Positions 26,821 to 36,191 of a DNA stretch of 64,000 nucleotides are shown here, in pieces. Each line of letters opens with the position of its first letter. Positions within the stretch are counted from its first letter, which is position 1. Below the pieces are notes generated by a model. It was given only the letters and a program-made list of their open reading frames with translations, ran no database searches and was not told the DNA's origin. Both the position numbers and the translations under genes were made by a program. The DNA comes from Selenomonas bovis DSM 23594 (lineage in GTDB: Bacteria; Bacillota; Negativicutes; Selenomonadales; Selenomonadaceae): assembly GCF_000381005.1 (NCBI RefSeq), contig NZ_KB908387.1, positions 21,046 through 85,045 on the forward strand, read 5' to 3'.

Positions 26821-26849
26821 ATTATAACACGGCGAGACATACATGTAAA
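26821..26849 (-). promoter_or_regulatory. Predicted promoter of tRNA-Ser(CGA)
   Basis: Minus strand TTTACA, 17 bp, TATAAT, with the -10 about 25 bp upstream of the tRNA 5' end. Confidence 0.7.
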
Positions 26850-26882
26850 GTTTTTTCTATATGGCCACAAAGGCGGTATATC

Positions 26883-28568
26883 TCACTCTTCTGTCGCAGG
26901 GACACCCTCGGCCTTGCCGGTCACGAGCTCCCTGCCGCAGTGCTTGACGACGAGGACAGCGAGCGTCATGAGCGCGAGCGCGAGGACGAGCTGGAGACCG
27001 TCGACGCCGATGACGAAGTTGCCGGCCATGAGCTTCGCGACAATGCCATAGACGCTCATGACGAGCGCCGTCATCGTGACGCAGAACATGAAGACCATCG
27101 GCACGTAGAGCATCCAGCCCTTACGCCCCGTGACTTTGAGGAACACGGCAAGCGCGATGAGCACGAGCGCGGAGAGCAGCTGGTTCGCCGCGCCGAAGAG
27201 CGGCCAGATGTTCATATAGCCAGCGAGGCAGAGCCCGTAGGCGAGTACGAGCGTGAGGATGGTCGAGACGTATTTGTCCATGAGGAAGCGCGTCGCGGCG
27301 CTCGTCTGCTCCCCTGCCGAGGGCTTGAGCATTTCCTGCAGGGACATGCGGCCGATGCGCGCGACGGAGTCGATCGTCGTCATGCCGAGCGCCGAGACGC
27401 ACATCGTGATGAAGCAGGCGGAGAAGCCCGCCGGAAAACCGAAGATCTGCGTGAAAAAGGTGCTGATGCCGCCCGCGAAGATCTGGAACGGCGTACCCTT
27501 CGCCATGACGCCGTTCTGCGCAGCCGCGCAGGCGATGACGAGCGCGACGACGCCGAGCAGGCACTCGCAGAGCATCGCGCCGTAGCCGACGGGCAGCATG
27601 TCGCGCTCGTTCGCGATGGCCTTGGAGGACGTGCCGGACGAGACGAGGCTGTGGAAGCCGGAGACCGCGCCGCAGGCAATCGTGATGAAGAGGATCGGGA
27701 AGAGCGGCTTGCCGTTCACCTCGAAGCCGACGAACGCCGGCATGTTGACGGACGGATTCGCCGCGAGCACGCCGATGACGCCGCCGGCCACCATGCCGAG
27801 GAGCAGGAACGAGCTGAGGTAGTCGCGCGGCTCCATGAGCAGCCACATCGGCAGGACCGCCGCGATGAAGCAATAGCCGAAGACGATGTAGCGCCACGTC
27901 GTCACATCGAAGTAGAGCGGGAACTGCATGCCGACGGCGAACATGCCTGCGACAAGCACAACCGCCACGAGGAACTTCAGTGCGCCGGAGGGCTTCACCT
28001 TGCTGATGAAGACGCCGAACGCCATCGCAACGACGATGTAGAGCATCGAGATCGTCGCGGCCTGCGCGCCCGGCGTGTTGAGCGTGCCGCCCGCGGCGAA
28101 GCCGTTGAACGTCTTGGCGATGATGTCGGCGAACGCTGCGATGACGAGCAGCGTAAAGAGCCAGCAGAAAAGCAGGAACAGGCGGCGGCCCGTCTCACCG
28201 ACGTACTGCTCGATGAGCATGCCCATCGACTTGCCCTCGCTCTTGACCGAGGCGTAGAGCGCCGTGAAATCCTGTACGCAGCCGAAGAACGCGCCGCCGA
28301 TGAGGATCCAGAGCAGCGCCGGCGCCCAGCCAAACATCGCCGCGATAATCGGGCCCGTCACAGGACCCGCGCCCGTAATGGACGAGAACTGGTGCGCGAA
28401 CACCGTGAACCGCGACGCGGGCGCGTAGTCCTCGCCGTCATTCTTGCGGACCGCCGGCGTCTTCGCGTGCGGATCAATCCCCCAGGTCCGCGCGAGCCAG
28501 CGCCCGTAAAGCAGGTATGCCCCCGCGAACCACACGAGCGCGATACCGATCAGCATCAAGCCTGACAT
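26883..28568 (-). CDS. cstA: CstA-family carbon starvation protein (peptide/pyruvate transporter)
   Basis: 561-aa polytopic membrane protein with about 15 hydrophobic segments. The CstA N-terminal block is present: YLLYGRWLARTWGIDP, then the FAHQFSSITGAGPVTGPIIA motif and the G-A-F-F-G-C-V-Q-D-F segment. Family members import peptides or, as BtsT/CstA, pyruvate during carbon limitation. It is shorter than E. coli CstA/BtsT (about 700 aa), the size of the compact CstA group common in anaerobic Firmicutes. It is monocistronic with a consensus promoter. No BtsSR-like regulator is adjacent. GGAAGG lies 7-8 nt before the ATG. Confidence 0.9.
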   Translation of the reverse strand: MSGLMLIGIALVWFAGAYLLYGRWLARTWGIDPHAKTPAVRKNDGEDYAPASRFTVFAHQFSSITGAGPVTGPIIAAMFGWAPALLWILIGGAFFGCVQDFTALYASVKSEGKSMGMLIEQYVGETGRRLFLLFCWLFTLLVIAAFADIIAKTFNGFAAGGTLNTPGAQAATISMLYIVVAMAFGVFISKVKPSGALKFLVAVVLVAGMFAVGMQFPLYFDVTTWRYIVFGYCFIAAVLPMWLLMEPRDYLSSFLLLGMVAGGVIGVLAANPSVNMPAFVGFEVNGKPLFPILFITIACGAVSGFHSLVSSGTSSKAIANERDMLPVGYGAMLCECLLGVVALVIACAAAQNGVMAKGTPFQIFAGGISTFFTQIFGFPAGFSACFITMCVSALGMTTIDSVARIGRMSLQEMLKPSAGEQTSAATRFLMDKYVSTILTLVLAYGLCLAGYMNIWPLFGAANQLLSALVLIALAVFLKVTGRKGWMLYVPMVFMFCVTMTALVMSVYGIVAKLMAGNFVIGVDGLQLVLALALMTLAVLVVKHCGRELVTGKAEGVPATEE

Positions 28569-28654
28569 GATATATCCTTCCTTCCATATCTATGAGTGCA
28601 ATCACACGCAATCTCCAGGAGGTGTTCCTACTCCGTGGATATTGTGTACCTGAT

Positions 28655-28683
28655 ATTATATCCCTGCCCTATATATGTGTCAA
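28655..28683 (-). promoter_or_regulatory. Predicted promoter of cstA
   Basis: Minus strand TTGACA, 17 bp, TATAAT, both perfect consensus hexamers, about 85 bp before the start codon. Confidence 0.85.
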
Positions 28684-28804
28684 CATGTAAATCATATTTT
28701 TTCGCTGATTTCAATCCGCGCCGCTTCTGTAAAGGAAATCCCCCCCCTAAACGCGCTATGAACGCGTCAAAATGCGACATACTATCTGTATTTTTACATA
28801 ATAT

Positions 28805-28846
28805 AAAAATCCCCTGATGACGTACACTCTGGTGCAGCATCAGGGG
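28805..28846 (-). terminator. Intrinsic terminator after the OYE gene
   Basis: Stem CCCCTGATG/CATCAGGGG (28811-28819, 28838-28846), then ATTTTTATATT on the minus strand. Together with the cstA promoter this accounts for most of the 28569-28893 gap. Confidence 0.85.
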
Positions 28847-28893
28847 AATGATCTTTGTCAATGCGGTATGCCGTGCGGGAAACATCCGCACCT

Positions 28894-29997
28894 TTACGCG
28901 TCTTGCGCCGCCGCTTTCTGCGCGCGCGCCTTTGCACGCGCCTCTTTCCACTGCCAGACGCAGCGGTAGCCAGGATGCATCTCCGGCAGCACGAAGCAGC
29001 GGCAGCAGGAAACACAGATCGAGGGCGCGCCGCCAGCGAGCTCTTTGCGGAGGAAATCCGGCTCGGCGATGAGCGCGCGGCCGAGCGAGACGAGCTCAAA
29101 GCCCGCGGCGAGCACGCGCTCCATGTCCGCAAGCGAGCGCACGCCGCCGACGAGGCTCATCGCCTGCCCCGGCACCGCTGCCTTGAGCCGCGCGCCCTCC
29201 TCGAGATAGTAGAGCGTCGCGTCCCGCGGCTGGTTGATGAAATCGACGCCCGAGAGCTCAACGAGCTCGACGCCGAGGCGCTGGAACTCCCGCAGCATGT
29301 AGAGCATCGCCGCGTGGTAGCCTGTGTGATCCTCGTGCTTCGTATCGAGGTTGATCTTGACGAGGATGGGGAACGCGGCGCCGCAGGCCGCCTGGATGCC
29401 CTCGATGATCTCGCGCACGATGCGGAAGCGGTTCTCCTGGCTGCCGCCGTAGTCATCCGTGCGCTGGTTGAACGTCGGATCGAGGAAGCGAGAGAGCAGG
29501 TAGGAGTGCGCGGCATGGAGCTGGACGCCGTCGCAGCCAGCAGTCTTGAGCCGCACAGCGGCCGCGATGAAGCTATGCTCTATCTCCTTGATCTCCTCAT
29601 GCGTGAGCGCGCGGGCCTCGCGCCCTTTCTTGAGCGGACGCGCGACGACATCCGCAAGGTCATCATAGCCGATGGCGCGCGGCCCCGCGTGGGAAATCTG
29701 CGGAATGAGCACGGCGCCCGCTGCATGGGCGATTTTCGCTGCGCGCCGGAACTGCGCCGCATAAGAATCGTCATAAATATTCACCTGCGTGGCATTCGCG
29801 CGCCCGCGCGGATCGACGCAGCAGTGCCCCGTGATGATGGTGCCGATACCCCCCTGTGCAAGCTCGGCGTACATCGCGTACTCCGCCTCTGTCATCCTGC
29901 CATCCTCATCCGCGAGGAAGCTGTGGACGGCCGAGCGGACGACGCGGTTTTTCAGCGTCAGGTGCTTCAGCTGTACTGGGGTTTCAATGATGCTCAT
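28894..29997 (-). CDS. NADH:flavin oxidoreductase (Old Yellow Enzyme family)
   Basis: 367-aa FMN TIM-barrel oxidoreductase. Seen: TLKNRVVRSAVHSFLADEDG at the N-terminus, the active-site region PQISHAGPRA, the substrate-binding pair in QLHAAHSYLLSRFLDP, the TDDYGGSQENRFR block and LGRALIAEPDF near the phosphate site. A C-terminal cysteine cluster, C-V-S-C-C-R-C-F then YRC, resembles the [4Fe-4S] site of the larger 2,4-dienoyl-CoA reductase/BaiCD enzymes, but the second flavin/NAD domain of those is missing. The substrate is unknown. The start at 29997 has AGGAG 9 nt upstream. Monocistronic. Confidence 0.88.
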   Translation of the reverse strand: MSIIETPVQLKHLTLKNRVVRSAVHSFLADEDGRMTEAEYAMYAELAQGGIGTIITGHCCVDPRGRANATQVNIYDDSYAAQFRRAAKIAHAAGAVLIPQISHAGPRAIGYDDLADVVARPLKKGREARALTHEEIKEIEHSFIAAAVRLKTAGCDGVQLHAAHSYLLSRFLDPTFNQRTDDYGGSQENRFRIVREIIEGIQAACGAAFPILVKINLDTKHEDHTGYHAAMLYMLREFQRLGVELVELSGVDFINQPRDATLYYLEEGARLKAAVPGQAMSLVGGVRSLADMERVLAAGFELVSLGRALIAEPDFLRKELAGGAPSICVSCCRCFVLPEMHPGYRCVWQWKEARAKARAQKAAAQDA

Positions 29998-30061
29998 AGA
30001 CTTTCTCTCCTCTTTGACCCGCTGCGCAGGCATGCGCGCCCGCCTTGCAATCGGATGCTAC

Positions 30062-30170
30062 ACAAAGCTACATGCACAAACCTCCACTTCGTGGACATTG
30101 TGCATCGCCCTTACAGTAAATCCAACCAATCGCGCTGCGCCTGCGGCTTGCGTTCCTGGGGATTTACATA
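30062..30170 (-). repeat. Interspersed repeat family 1, copy B
   Basis: Full copy of about 109 bp, TCCACTTCGTGGA hairpin half plus GTAAATCC to GGATTTAC half. On the minus strand it begins directly after the murA terminator. Confidence 0.9.
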
Positions 30171-30210
30171 GGAAAAGCCTTCCCCGCGCAATGCGGGCAA
30201 GGCTTTTCCT
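30170..30210 (-). terminator. Intrinsic terminator at the murA stop codon
   Basis: Long stem AGGAAAAGCCTT/AAGGCTTTTCCT (30170-30181, 30199-30210) with an inner GC stem. The outer base touches the murA stop codon. Confidence 0.75.
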
Positions 30211-31475
30211 CAGCGGTCCACACGCTCGATGGCAGCGCCGAGACCGACGAGTTTGCCGACGAGGTTGTCGTAGCCGCGGTCGATATGGTGGATATAGCCG
30301 ACCTGTGTCTCGCCCTCCGCGACGAGCCCCGCGAGCACCATGGCCGCGCCCGCGCGCAGGTCGGTCGCCTTGACCTGGCAACCCGTGAGCTTCTCGACGC
30401 CCTCGACGACAGAGGTGCGCCCGTCGATACGGATGTTCGCACCCATGCGCTTGAGTTCATCGACGTGCATGAAGCGGTTTTCAAAGACCGTCTCCGTCAC
30501 GAAGCCCGTTCCCTCAGAGACGGCGAGCATCGCCATGAACTGTGCCTGCATGTCCGTCGGGAAACCCGGGTACGGCATCGTCTTGATGTCGACAGCCTTC
30601 GTCTTCTGCGTGCAGCGCACACGGATACCGCTCACATCTTCCTCGATCTCAACGCCCGCTTCCTTGAGCTTGGCGATGACTGGCTTGAGATGCTCGCTGA
30701 TGGCGTTCTCGACGTAGATATCCCCCCGCGTCATCGCCGCCGCGACCATGTACGTCCCCGCCTCGATGCGGTCGGGAATGATAGTGTAGTCGCGGCCGAC
30801 AAGTTTCTTCGCACCGTCGATCTTGATGACGTTCGTGCCCGCGCCGCGGATCTTCGCGCCCATGACGTTGAGGTAGTTCGCGAGATCGACGATTTCCGGT
30901 TCCTGCGCCGGATTCTCGAGGATGGTCTGTCCCTCGGCCATCGAGGCGGCCATGATGATGTTCTCCGTCGCACCAACGCTCGGGAAATCGAGATAAATCT
31001 TCGTCCCCTTGAGCCCCTCCGGCGCCGTCGCCTCGATGAAGCCGTGGCCGATTTCGATGTGCGCGCCGAGCATCTCGAAGCCCTTGAGATGCAGGTCGAT
31101 GGGACGCGTGCCGATGGCGCAGCCGCCCGGCAGCGAAATCTTTGCCTTGCCGCAGCGAGCAAGCAGCGGCCCCATGATGAGGAACGATGCGCGCATCTTC
31201 CGCACGAGGTCATACGGTGCCTCGCAACTGCCGATGGTTGAGGCATCGACATGGAGCTGATGGCGCTCGGCGTCGAACTCCGCCTGAACGCCGAGCTTCC
31301 TGAGTACCTCCGTGATCGTCGTCACGTCCTCGAGCGCCGGCACCTCATCGAGCAGGCTCGGCGTATCCTGGCCGAGCAAGGTCGCCGCGATGATGGGCAG
31401 GACGGCGTTCTTCGCGCCGCTGATCTTGACGTGTCCCTCGAGCCGCCGTCCGCCGTGTATAATCAACTTTTCCAT
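30210..31475 (-). CDS. murA: UDP-N-acetylglucosamine 1-carboxyvinyltransferase
   Basis: 421-aa enzyme of the first committed peptidoglycan step, adding enolpyruvate from PEP to UDP-GlcNAc. It shows [20 protein letters not shown], the active-site loop [14 protein letters not shown] with the PEP/fosfomycin-reactive Cys, and the late GRTSVVEGV block. Normal length. Monocistronic with promoter 31519-31547. The Shine-Dalgarno is distant (AGGGGG, 13 nt), so the start is less certain than the gene. Confidence 0.96.
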   Translation of the reverse strand: MEKLIIHGGRRLEGHVKISGAKNAVLPIIAATLLGQDTPSLLDEVPALEDVTTITEVLRKLGVQAEFDAERHQLHVDASTIGSCEAPYDLVRKMRASFLIMGPLLARCGKAKISLPGGCAIGTRPIDLHLKGFEMLGAHIEIGHGFIEATAPEGLKGTKIYLDFPSVGATENIIMAASMAEGQTILENPAQEPEIVDLANYLNVMGAKIRGAGTNVIKIDGAKKLVGRDYTIIPDRIEAGTYMVAAAMTRGDIYVENAISEHLKPVIAKLKEAGVEIEEDVSGIRVRCTQKTKAVDIKTMPYPGFPTDMQAQFMAMLAVSEGTGFVTETVFENRFMHVDELKRMGANIRIDGRTSVVEGVEKLTGCQVKATDLRAGAAMVLAGLVAEGETQVGYIHHIDRGYDNLVGKLVGLGAAIERVDR

Positions 31476-31518
31476 TTAAGCAGTCGTTCCCCCTAGAAAA
31501 TCGAAGCAATCTTTCCTT

Positions 31519-31547
31519 ATATTATCATCAACCCCTCCGTATGGCAA
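31519..31547 (-). promoter_or_regulatory. Predicted promoter of murA
   Basis: Minus strand TTGCCA, 17 bp, TAATAT, about 45 bp before the murA ATG. Confidence 0.55.
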
Positions 31548-31700
31548 GAGGGCACGCGTCAGAAGCGCTGCGGATTTCCCGCACAGCGACGGTTGCGGCC
31601 CGTCTCCTGGCAGCGGCTGCCATTATACGCAGTCATCAGCAGGGTCGGCACGCTCGAAATGAGCGATTGCAGGCACAGGAGGACGCGTCGCCGCCAATGG

Positions 31701-33758
31701 TCAGGCCTTTGCCGTATGGTCGACCTTGAGTGTCACGTGGGCGACGTTGTCGATGATATAGTTTGTCTCGAACTTCGTCTGGCCTTCTGCCTTCGCCGCC
31801 TTGTGGAGGAAATCCACCTTGCGCGGTGCCGACTTCGCGGCTGCAGCAGCACGCTTTGCTGCTGCAGCTGCCTCGCGCAGAACCTTTTTCTGCTCCTTTT
31901 CCGTGAGCGGCTGCGCAGCTGCACCAGGTGCGATGATAATCTCGTTGTTCCTGCCAGTCTCCGCGAGCGCCTTGAGCTTGTCTGCTGTCGTTTGCGCCTT
32001 GTCCGCCTCGGACTGGACGGCGACTCCCGTCGTCTGCTGGAGCAGCATGAGCGGCGTCACGGGGACCATGCCGCCGCCGCGCACATCGAGGTTCAACGTG
32101 CCATCCGGCTGGTTTTCCGGCACCGTATAGGGGATGAGCAGCGTCTCCTTGTCCTTGCGGTACGGCTTGATCGTCGTCTTGATCTGGACGGTCTCGCCTG
32201 GCCGCGCCGTCGTCTTATCAGGGATGGCCGAGACGATGGTCGCCGTCTTGCGGCCCGCCTCGACATCGACATCGACCTGCACATCGACGATGTCCGCCTC
32301 CTTGTCCGCATCCGCGCAGATGATGCCCATGGCCTGCAAGAGCTCGCCCACAGCGACCTGGCCGACATCCGTCGTATTGTAGAACATGTTCTTGCGCACG
32401 AGCTTCCCGTCCGCTGCCGCGTTCGTCCGCACCGTGAACGAGAGCTGCGCCGTGCTCTCGCCGAGCGAGTCGCTCGTCTTGCTCATCGCCGCGTAGGCAA
32501 GCCCCGCGGAAAGCTGCGCGAGGTAGTCCTCATCGTAGGCGATGCGCGCGCCGTAAGTATCCTCACGCCCGAGCGAGGCATCCTTGACATGGATCTTCAC
32601 AGGAACGACGGACGGGAACTCGCCGAGGCGTCCGGCTACCCCCGTCTCGCGATCTTGGTTGATACGGCCGATGATATTGCCGACATTGGCGATCTTCATG
32701 CCATTGCTCTGCCCCGCGATCGTGCCGACGACCGTCGCATCCGTCATGAAATAGTTCACGTTCCCCTTGTGCAGGAACGGATGGCCGAACGCGAGGACCT
32801 TGTTGCCATCCACGGCTGTCACCGTGCCCGTCGCGCCGACCGTGAAATCACCGCAGACGACGGCGACGCCGACCGCGCTCCCGGGCGCGAGGCTCGCGTC
32901 ATAGTCCGTGCCGGCATTCGAGGCACCGCCGACCGCCGTGAGCTGCGTTGCACCGAGCCCGAGGCTCTTGCTGAGGAACTTCATACCCGCGGCATCGAAC
33001 CCCGCCGCGAAGATCTGCCCTTTCGGCACGCGTGCCGGCTGCGTGGCCCTGCCCTTTAGCTGCGCGGCATTCTGCGCGACGGCGTCGGCAGCAATCGCGG
33101 TATGCGATGCCGGCAACGACGCGAGCGCCGCTGCGATGACATCCTCGAATGCCTCCTCGTTATGCACGCGCTCCGACTCCGCCGTCTCCTCAGCAGCCTC
33201 CTCGCGCTCATCCTGCGCGTCTTCCTTCTCCGCGGCCGCCTTGCCCTGTTTCTCCTTCTGCTTCTTCTCTTCCTCAGCCTGTCGCTTCGCCTTGTCCGCT
33301 GCGTATTTCTTGAGGTCGAAGGTATGCAGGCGCGTCTTGTTCTTCACATCCGGCATCGACCAGAGCGGCAGCATCTCCTCGATGGGCGTGATGAAAAACG
33401 TGTAGGGCGTCATTTCCTTGAGTCCTGCCGCCACAGCGCCGACGAGCTTGCCATCCACATAGACGGGACTGCCGCTCATGCCCTGCAGGATGCCGCCCGC
33501 CTGCTCTGCGACAGGCCCCGACGCCTTCGCCATGATCATCGGCGTCGATCCCTTGCCGTTATCCAGCGTGCCGATGATGTCCACGTGGAAATCGCGAATC
33601 TCCCGCGTGGCGTCGACGACCGTATACGCCGTCCCCGACATGCCAGGCGTGATCTCCGCCGTCCGCCACGTCGCAGGCATCGCGAGCGCCGTAATCTCCA
33701 GGCTTCCGCAGAGGAGCGCGGCCACCGCGGCCGCCGCCTTCTTCATATACTTATGCAA
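31701..33758 (-). CDS. S55 (SpoIVB-like) peptidase-domain protein
   Basis: 685-aa exported protein. A signal peptide is followed by an S55 domain (about 30-170 and again about 230-420). It has the serine motif QGMSGSPVYVDGKLVGAV, as in SpoIVB, and the conserved FGHPFLHKGNVNYFMTDA block. An acidic/basic coiled linker rich in Glu, Lys and Ala (about 165-235) splits the domain. The C-terminal half carries beta-rich repeats and an Ala/Lys-rich tail. No PDZ domain is evident. SpoIVB starts sigma-K activation in sporulating Firmicutes; S55 proteins without PDZ are seen in non-sporulating diderms and their role is unknown. Start: TTG at 33758 has GGGGTGA 5 nt upstream; the ATG at 33746 lacks a Shine-Dalgarno. 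Confidence 0.8.
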   Translation of the reverse strand: MHKYMKKAAAAVAALLCGSLEITALAMPATWRTAEITPGMSGTAYTVVDATREIRDFHVDIIGTLDNGKGSTPMIMAKASGPVAEQAGGILQGMSGSPVYVDGKLVGAVAAGLKEMTPYTFFITPIEEMLPLWSMPDVKNKTRLHTFDLKKYAADKAKRQAEEEKKQKEKQGKAAAEKEDAQDEREEAAEETAESERVHNEEAFEDVIAAALASLPASHTAIAADAVAQNAAQLKGRATQPARVPKGQIFAAGFDAAGMKFLSKSLGLGATQLTAVGGASNAGTDYDASLAPGSAVGVAVVCGDFTVGATGTVTAVDGNKVLAFGHPFLHKGNVNYFMTDATVVGTIAGQSNGMKIANVGNIIGRINQDRETGVAGRLGEFPSVVPVKIHVKDASLGREDTYGARIAYDEDYLAQLSAGLAYAAMSKTSDSLGESTAQLSFTVRTNAAADGKLVRKNMFYNTTDVGQVAVGELLQAMGIICADADKEADIVDVQVDVDVEAGRKTATIVSAIPDKTTARPGETVQIKTTIKPYRKDKETLLIPYTVPENQPDGTLNLDVRGGGMVPVTPLMLLQQTTGVAVQSEADKAQTTADKLKALAETGRNNEIIIAPGAAAQPLTEKEQKKVLREAAAAAKRAAAAAKSAPRKVDFLHKAAKAEGQTKFETNYIIDNVAHVTLKVDHTAKA

Positions 33759-33898
33759 AAAATTCACCCCATCCGATTGCGGGCACTTCTCGTACGCGAG
33801 ATGCCCTTCATGAAAACCGGATGCGGCGAACCGCATCCGGCCTATCCCATCGCCGAGGACAGCCGAGATGCAACCGTCCTCAAGTCTTGTTCATTATA
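33759..33898 (-). promoter_or_regulatory. Promoter plus structured 5' leader with terminator-like hairpin before the S55 gene
   Basis: Minus strand -10 TATAAT at 33893-33898 (weak CTGCCG -35 at 33916-33921). The predicted leader of about 125 nt has three hairpins: GAGGACGG/CTGTCCTC near its 5' end, a perfect 10-bp stem CCGGATGCGG/CCGCATCCGG (33831-33840, 33817-33826) followed by TTTT, and GGGCA.TCTCG/CGAGA.TGCCC (33781-33806) just before the Shine-Dalgarno. The middle hairpin may terminate read-through from the upstream glycosidase gene or act as an attenuator. It matches no riboswitch class I can name. Confidence 0.5.
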
Positions 33899-33978
33899 GC
33901 ATACTCCGCCGCCTGCGGCAGATTTATTTTTCCGTCAGCAGCCCCGCCACAGATGGCAGCAGGCACCGCCCGCAAAGC

Positions 33979-35520
33979 TCACTTGTGAAGCACGACGATG
34001 GCTGAGCCGACACCGCGCTCACGCCCATCGGAGGGGGAGTTCAGTACCCGGCCGCCAGCGACGAGTTCCGACGAACCGCCACCGTCAAGGTTGAGCGCAT
34101 CCTTCGCTCCGAATGCCTTCAGTAGCTGCGCCCACTCCGTGAGTGTGCAGCCATGAGAGGACTGCTGCCTGCCATCCACGACGGCGAGCAGATACGTGCC
34201 GCGCGTCGTCGTCGCAATCGCGCTACGCGGCTCGCGATGGCGGTCGATCTCCCCGAGCTGCTCCGCCGCCGTCGTCACATGGATGACGCCGTCCTTCAAG
34301 AGGCACGGCCCTACGCTCACGACCTCTGTCGCCCTGTCCCAAGGCGCGCCGAGCGTCTCATCGATTGTGACGGCATCCCCCACCTGCACCTGGGAATAAA
34401 TATCCGCCGCCGCGCCGTGCAACGAGATAACGCAGCCATCTGCGGGAATGGCGGAGTTCCCTGCAGCGATGGCGGTCACGCGGCCATTCACCACTGTGAG
34501 TTCCCGTCCGTATTCGTTCGTCCGCGTACGCGGCCCGTAGTAGCGGTTGTAGATGACGAGGCTGTCCGTGCCGCGCTCCACGTCGACGCCGCCCACATAC
34601 TGCGTGACGCCGCCGATCGTCACGGAGCCGTTGTACGTCACCGTGCCGAAATACGCTTGGCCATTCGGCAGGATGCCCATCGCGCTGCGCGGAATATACG
34701 TCGTCCCGACCACCTCGCCGTTCGTCTTCGTCACGCCGATGAGGTCGCCGTTCCAGTTGAAAAAGGAGGCGTTGATGGCCGCGACGGCATTCACACTGTC
34801 AGAGATAGCGCTCGTTGTCGCAAGCCCCGGAATCTTGCCGCCCCCCAGCGCGACCTTGAGACGGTAGACCGCGGGATCGACATCGAGGAAATACGCCGTG
34901 ACCCAGCCATCGTCCTGCCAGACATGATAGTCAAAGCGCATGAGACCAGCCGCGAGCTGGACGGCCTCCGTTCCCTCGGGGAGACCGAGTGCCGCGGCGG
35001 CAGCCTTGGCAGCCGCGGCAGCTTTCGTCGCAGCCGCAGCTTTCGCCGCAGCCGCCGTCTTCTCCGCCGCAGCAGCCTCACCGGCCGCCTTGCCCGCCGC
35101 CGGCTTCCGTGCGGTACCTGCTGCGACGGGATCCGTGAGGTCGAGGAAGAGACGCGGCGGATTCTTGAGCTGGCCTATGCTTGCCTTGCAAGCAGTTGCC
35201 AACGATACTACGACGCGCACCTCGCTGTCCGAGGCCGACCAGCGCACACCTTTCACGCGCTTGCCCGTGACCATCGGCTGCTTGAGGCTGCGGCCCGCCC
35301 GGACGCCCTTGAGCACGACGGTCACGCGCTTGCCGTCCGCTGCTTTATCGAGCTCATAGTCGGACGCCTCCGAGAGGTCCAGCACCACGCGGTCGCGCGC
35401 CGCCTCCGAATGGAAACGCACGCCGCTGAGCTGCGGCGCCGCGAGCGCCGCCCCTTGCAAGGCTGCGAGCAGCACAAGCGTCAAAATGAAATACCGCAAT
35501 CGTCTCCAGAAAAAAACCAT
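33979..35520 (-). CDS. AMIN-domain plus phosphodiester glycosidase (NAGPA-like) secreted protein
   Basis: 513 aa. A signal peptide (about 1-26) is followed by an AMIN-like domain (about 30-135, LSGVRFHSEAARDRVVLDLS). An Ala/Lys-rich linker (about 145-180) leads to a phosphodiester glycosidase domain (DUF2233/NAGPA, about 270-513), with NLDGGGSSELV and GRERGVGSAIVV as the diagnostic C-terminal motifs. Relatives of this fold remove phospho-linked N-acetylglucosamine. In bacteria the substrate is probably an envelope glycopolymer (inference). The AMIN domain matches the amidase at 25127-26473 and suggests targeting to peptidoglycan. ATG at 35520; a TTG one codon earlier has slightly better spacing from GGGAGG. 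Confidence 0.85.
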   Translation of the reverse strand: MVFFWRRLRYFILTLVLLAALQGAALAAPQLSGVRFHSEAARDRVVLDLSEASDYELDKAADGKRVTVVLKGVRAGRSLKQPMVTGKRVKGVRWSASDSEVRVVVSLATACKASIGQLKNPPRLFLDLTDPVAAGTARKPAAGKAAGEAAAAEKTAAAAKAAAATKAAAAAKAAAAALGLPEGTEAVQLAAGLMRFDYHVWQDDGWVTAYFLDVDPAVYRLKVALGGGKIPGLATTSAISDSVNAVAAINASFFNWNGDLIGVTKTNGEVVGTTYIPRSAMGILPNGQAYFGTVTYNGSVTIGGVTQYVGGVDVERGTDSLVIYNRYYGPRTRTNEYGRELTVVNGRVTAIAAGNSAIPADGCVISLHGAAADIYSQVQVGDAVTIDETLGAPWDRATEVVSVGPCLLKDGVIHVTTAAEQLGEIDRHREPRSAIATTTRGTYLLAVVDGRQQSSHGCTLTEWAQLLKAFGAKDALNLDGGGSSELVAGGRVLNSPSDGRERGVGSAIVVLHK

Positions 35521-35715
35521 CAATACGTCTGCCTCCCAAAGCAAACCAGAATGCTCTCTACCAAGGAAGCGCTGGATGATCCCATGCTCCCGAAAAATCA
35601 GTTCCATCCCCGGCCTCGCAAGCAGCGGGCATGCGGCACGCACCCCTGCCAAGAAGAGACGGCGCGCGAGACTCCGAGGGCTATCTGCGCGCCGTTCACT
35701 GCTGCTCCTTGCGCC

Positions 35716-36159
35716 TCATTTCCGTGCAGGCACGGCAAGCGCCGCCTGCGCTTCGGCCTTCGCCTCGACCTGCGGCCGGAGCTGCTTGTAGAGCAGATCG
35801 CCGAGCCCGATGCCGCCGGCCTCCGCCATCTGCTTCGTCATCTCGCTGTCGCGCATATCCTCGAAAATCTTCGTCGCGTTGTCCTCGCCGAAGAGACCGC
35901 CCTCGTGCACCGTCGAGCGCATCTGACGGTACATCATGTTGAGGAACATCGCCTCGAAGCCCTCACAGGCCTTCTTGAGCGCCTTGTCCTCTGCGCGAGC
36001 GGCCTGCGTGCCGTCGCCGGACGCCGCCGCGTTTCGCGCGTCCTGCGCGCTGCGCTTCGCCTCCTCGAGCATGCGGTCGAACGAGGCGGACGACGCCTGC
36101 GCCTGGGCCGATGCCGCGGATGTATTATGCTGCAGCATCGCTATTGGCTGAATCTGCAT
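35716..36159 (-). CDS. flgJ: Flagellar rod-binding protein (FlgJ N-terminal domain only)
   Basis: 147 aa. Residues about 50-125 form the rod-binding domain (CEGFEAMFLNMMYRQMRSTV and GGLFGEDNATKIFEDMRDSE), which corresponds to the first half of enterobacterial FlgJ and caps the growing rod. The muramidase half is absent, as in many Firmicutes and alphaproteobacteria. Frame and Shine-Dalgarno (AGGGAAG) place the start at 36159. Last gene of the flgF-flgG-flgA-flgH-flgI-flgJ run, 32 bp after flgI. Confidence 0.9.
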   Translation of the reverse strand: MQIQPIAMLQHNTSAASAQAQASSASFDRMLEEAKRSAQDARNAAASGDGTQAARAEDKALKKACEGFEAMFLNMMYRQMRSTVHEGGLFGEDNATKIFEDMRDSEMTKQMAEAGGIGLGDLLYKQLRPQVEAKAEAQAALAVPARK

Positions 36160-36191
36160 GAACTCACTTCCCTGTCTTTTAGAAATTCCTA

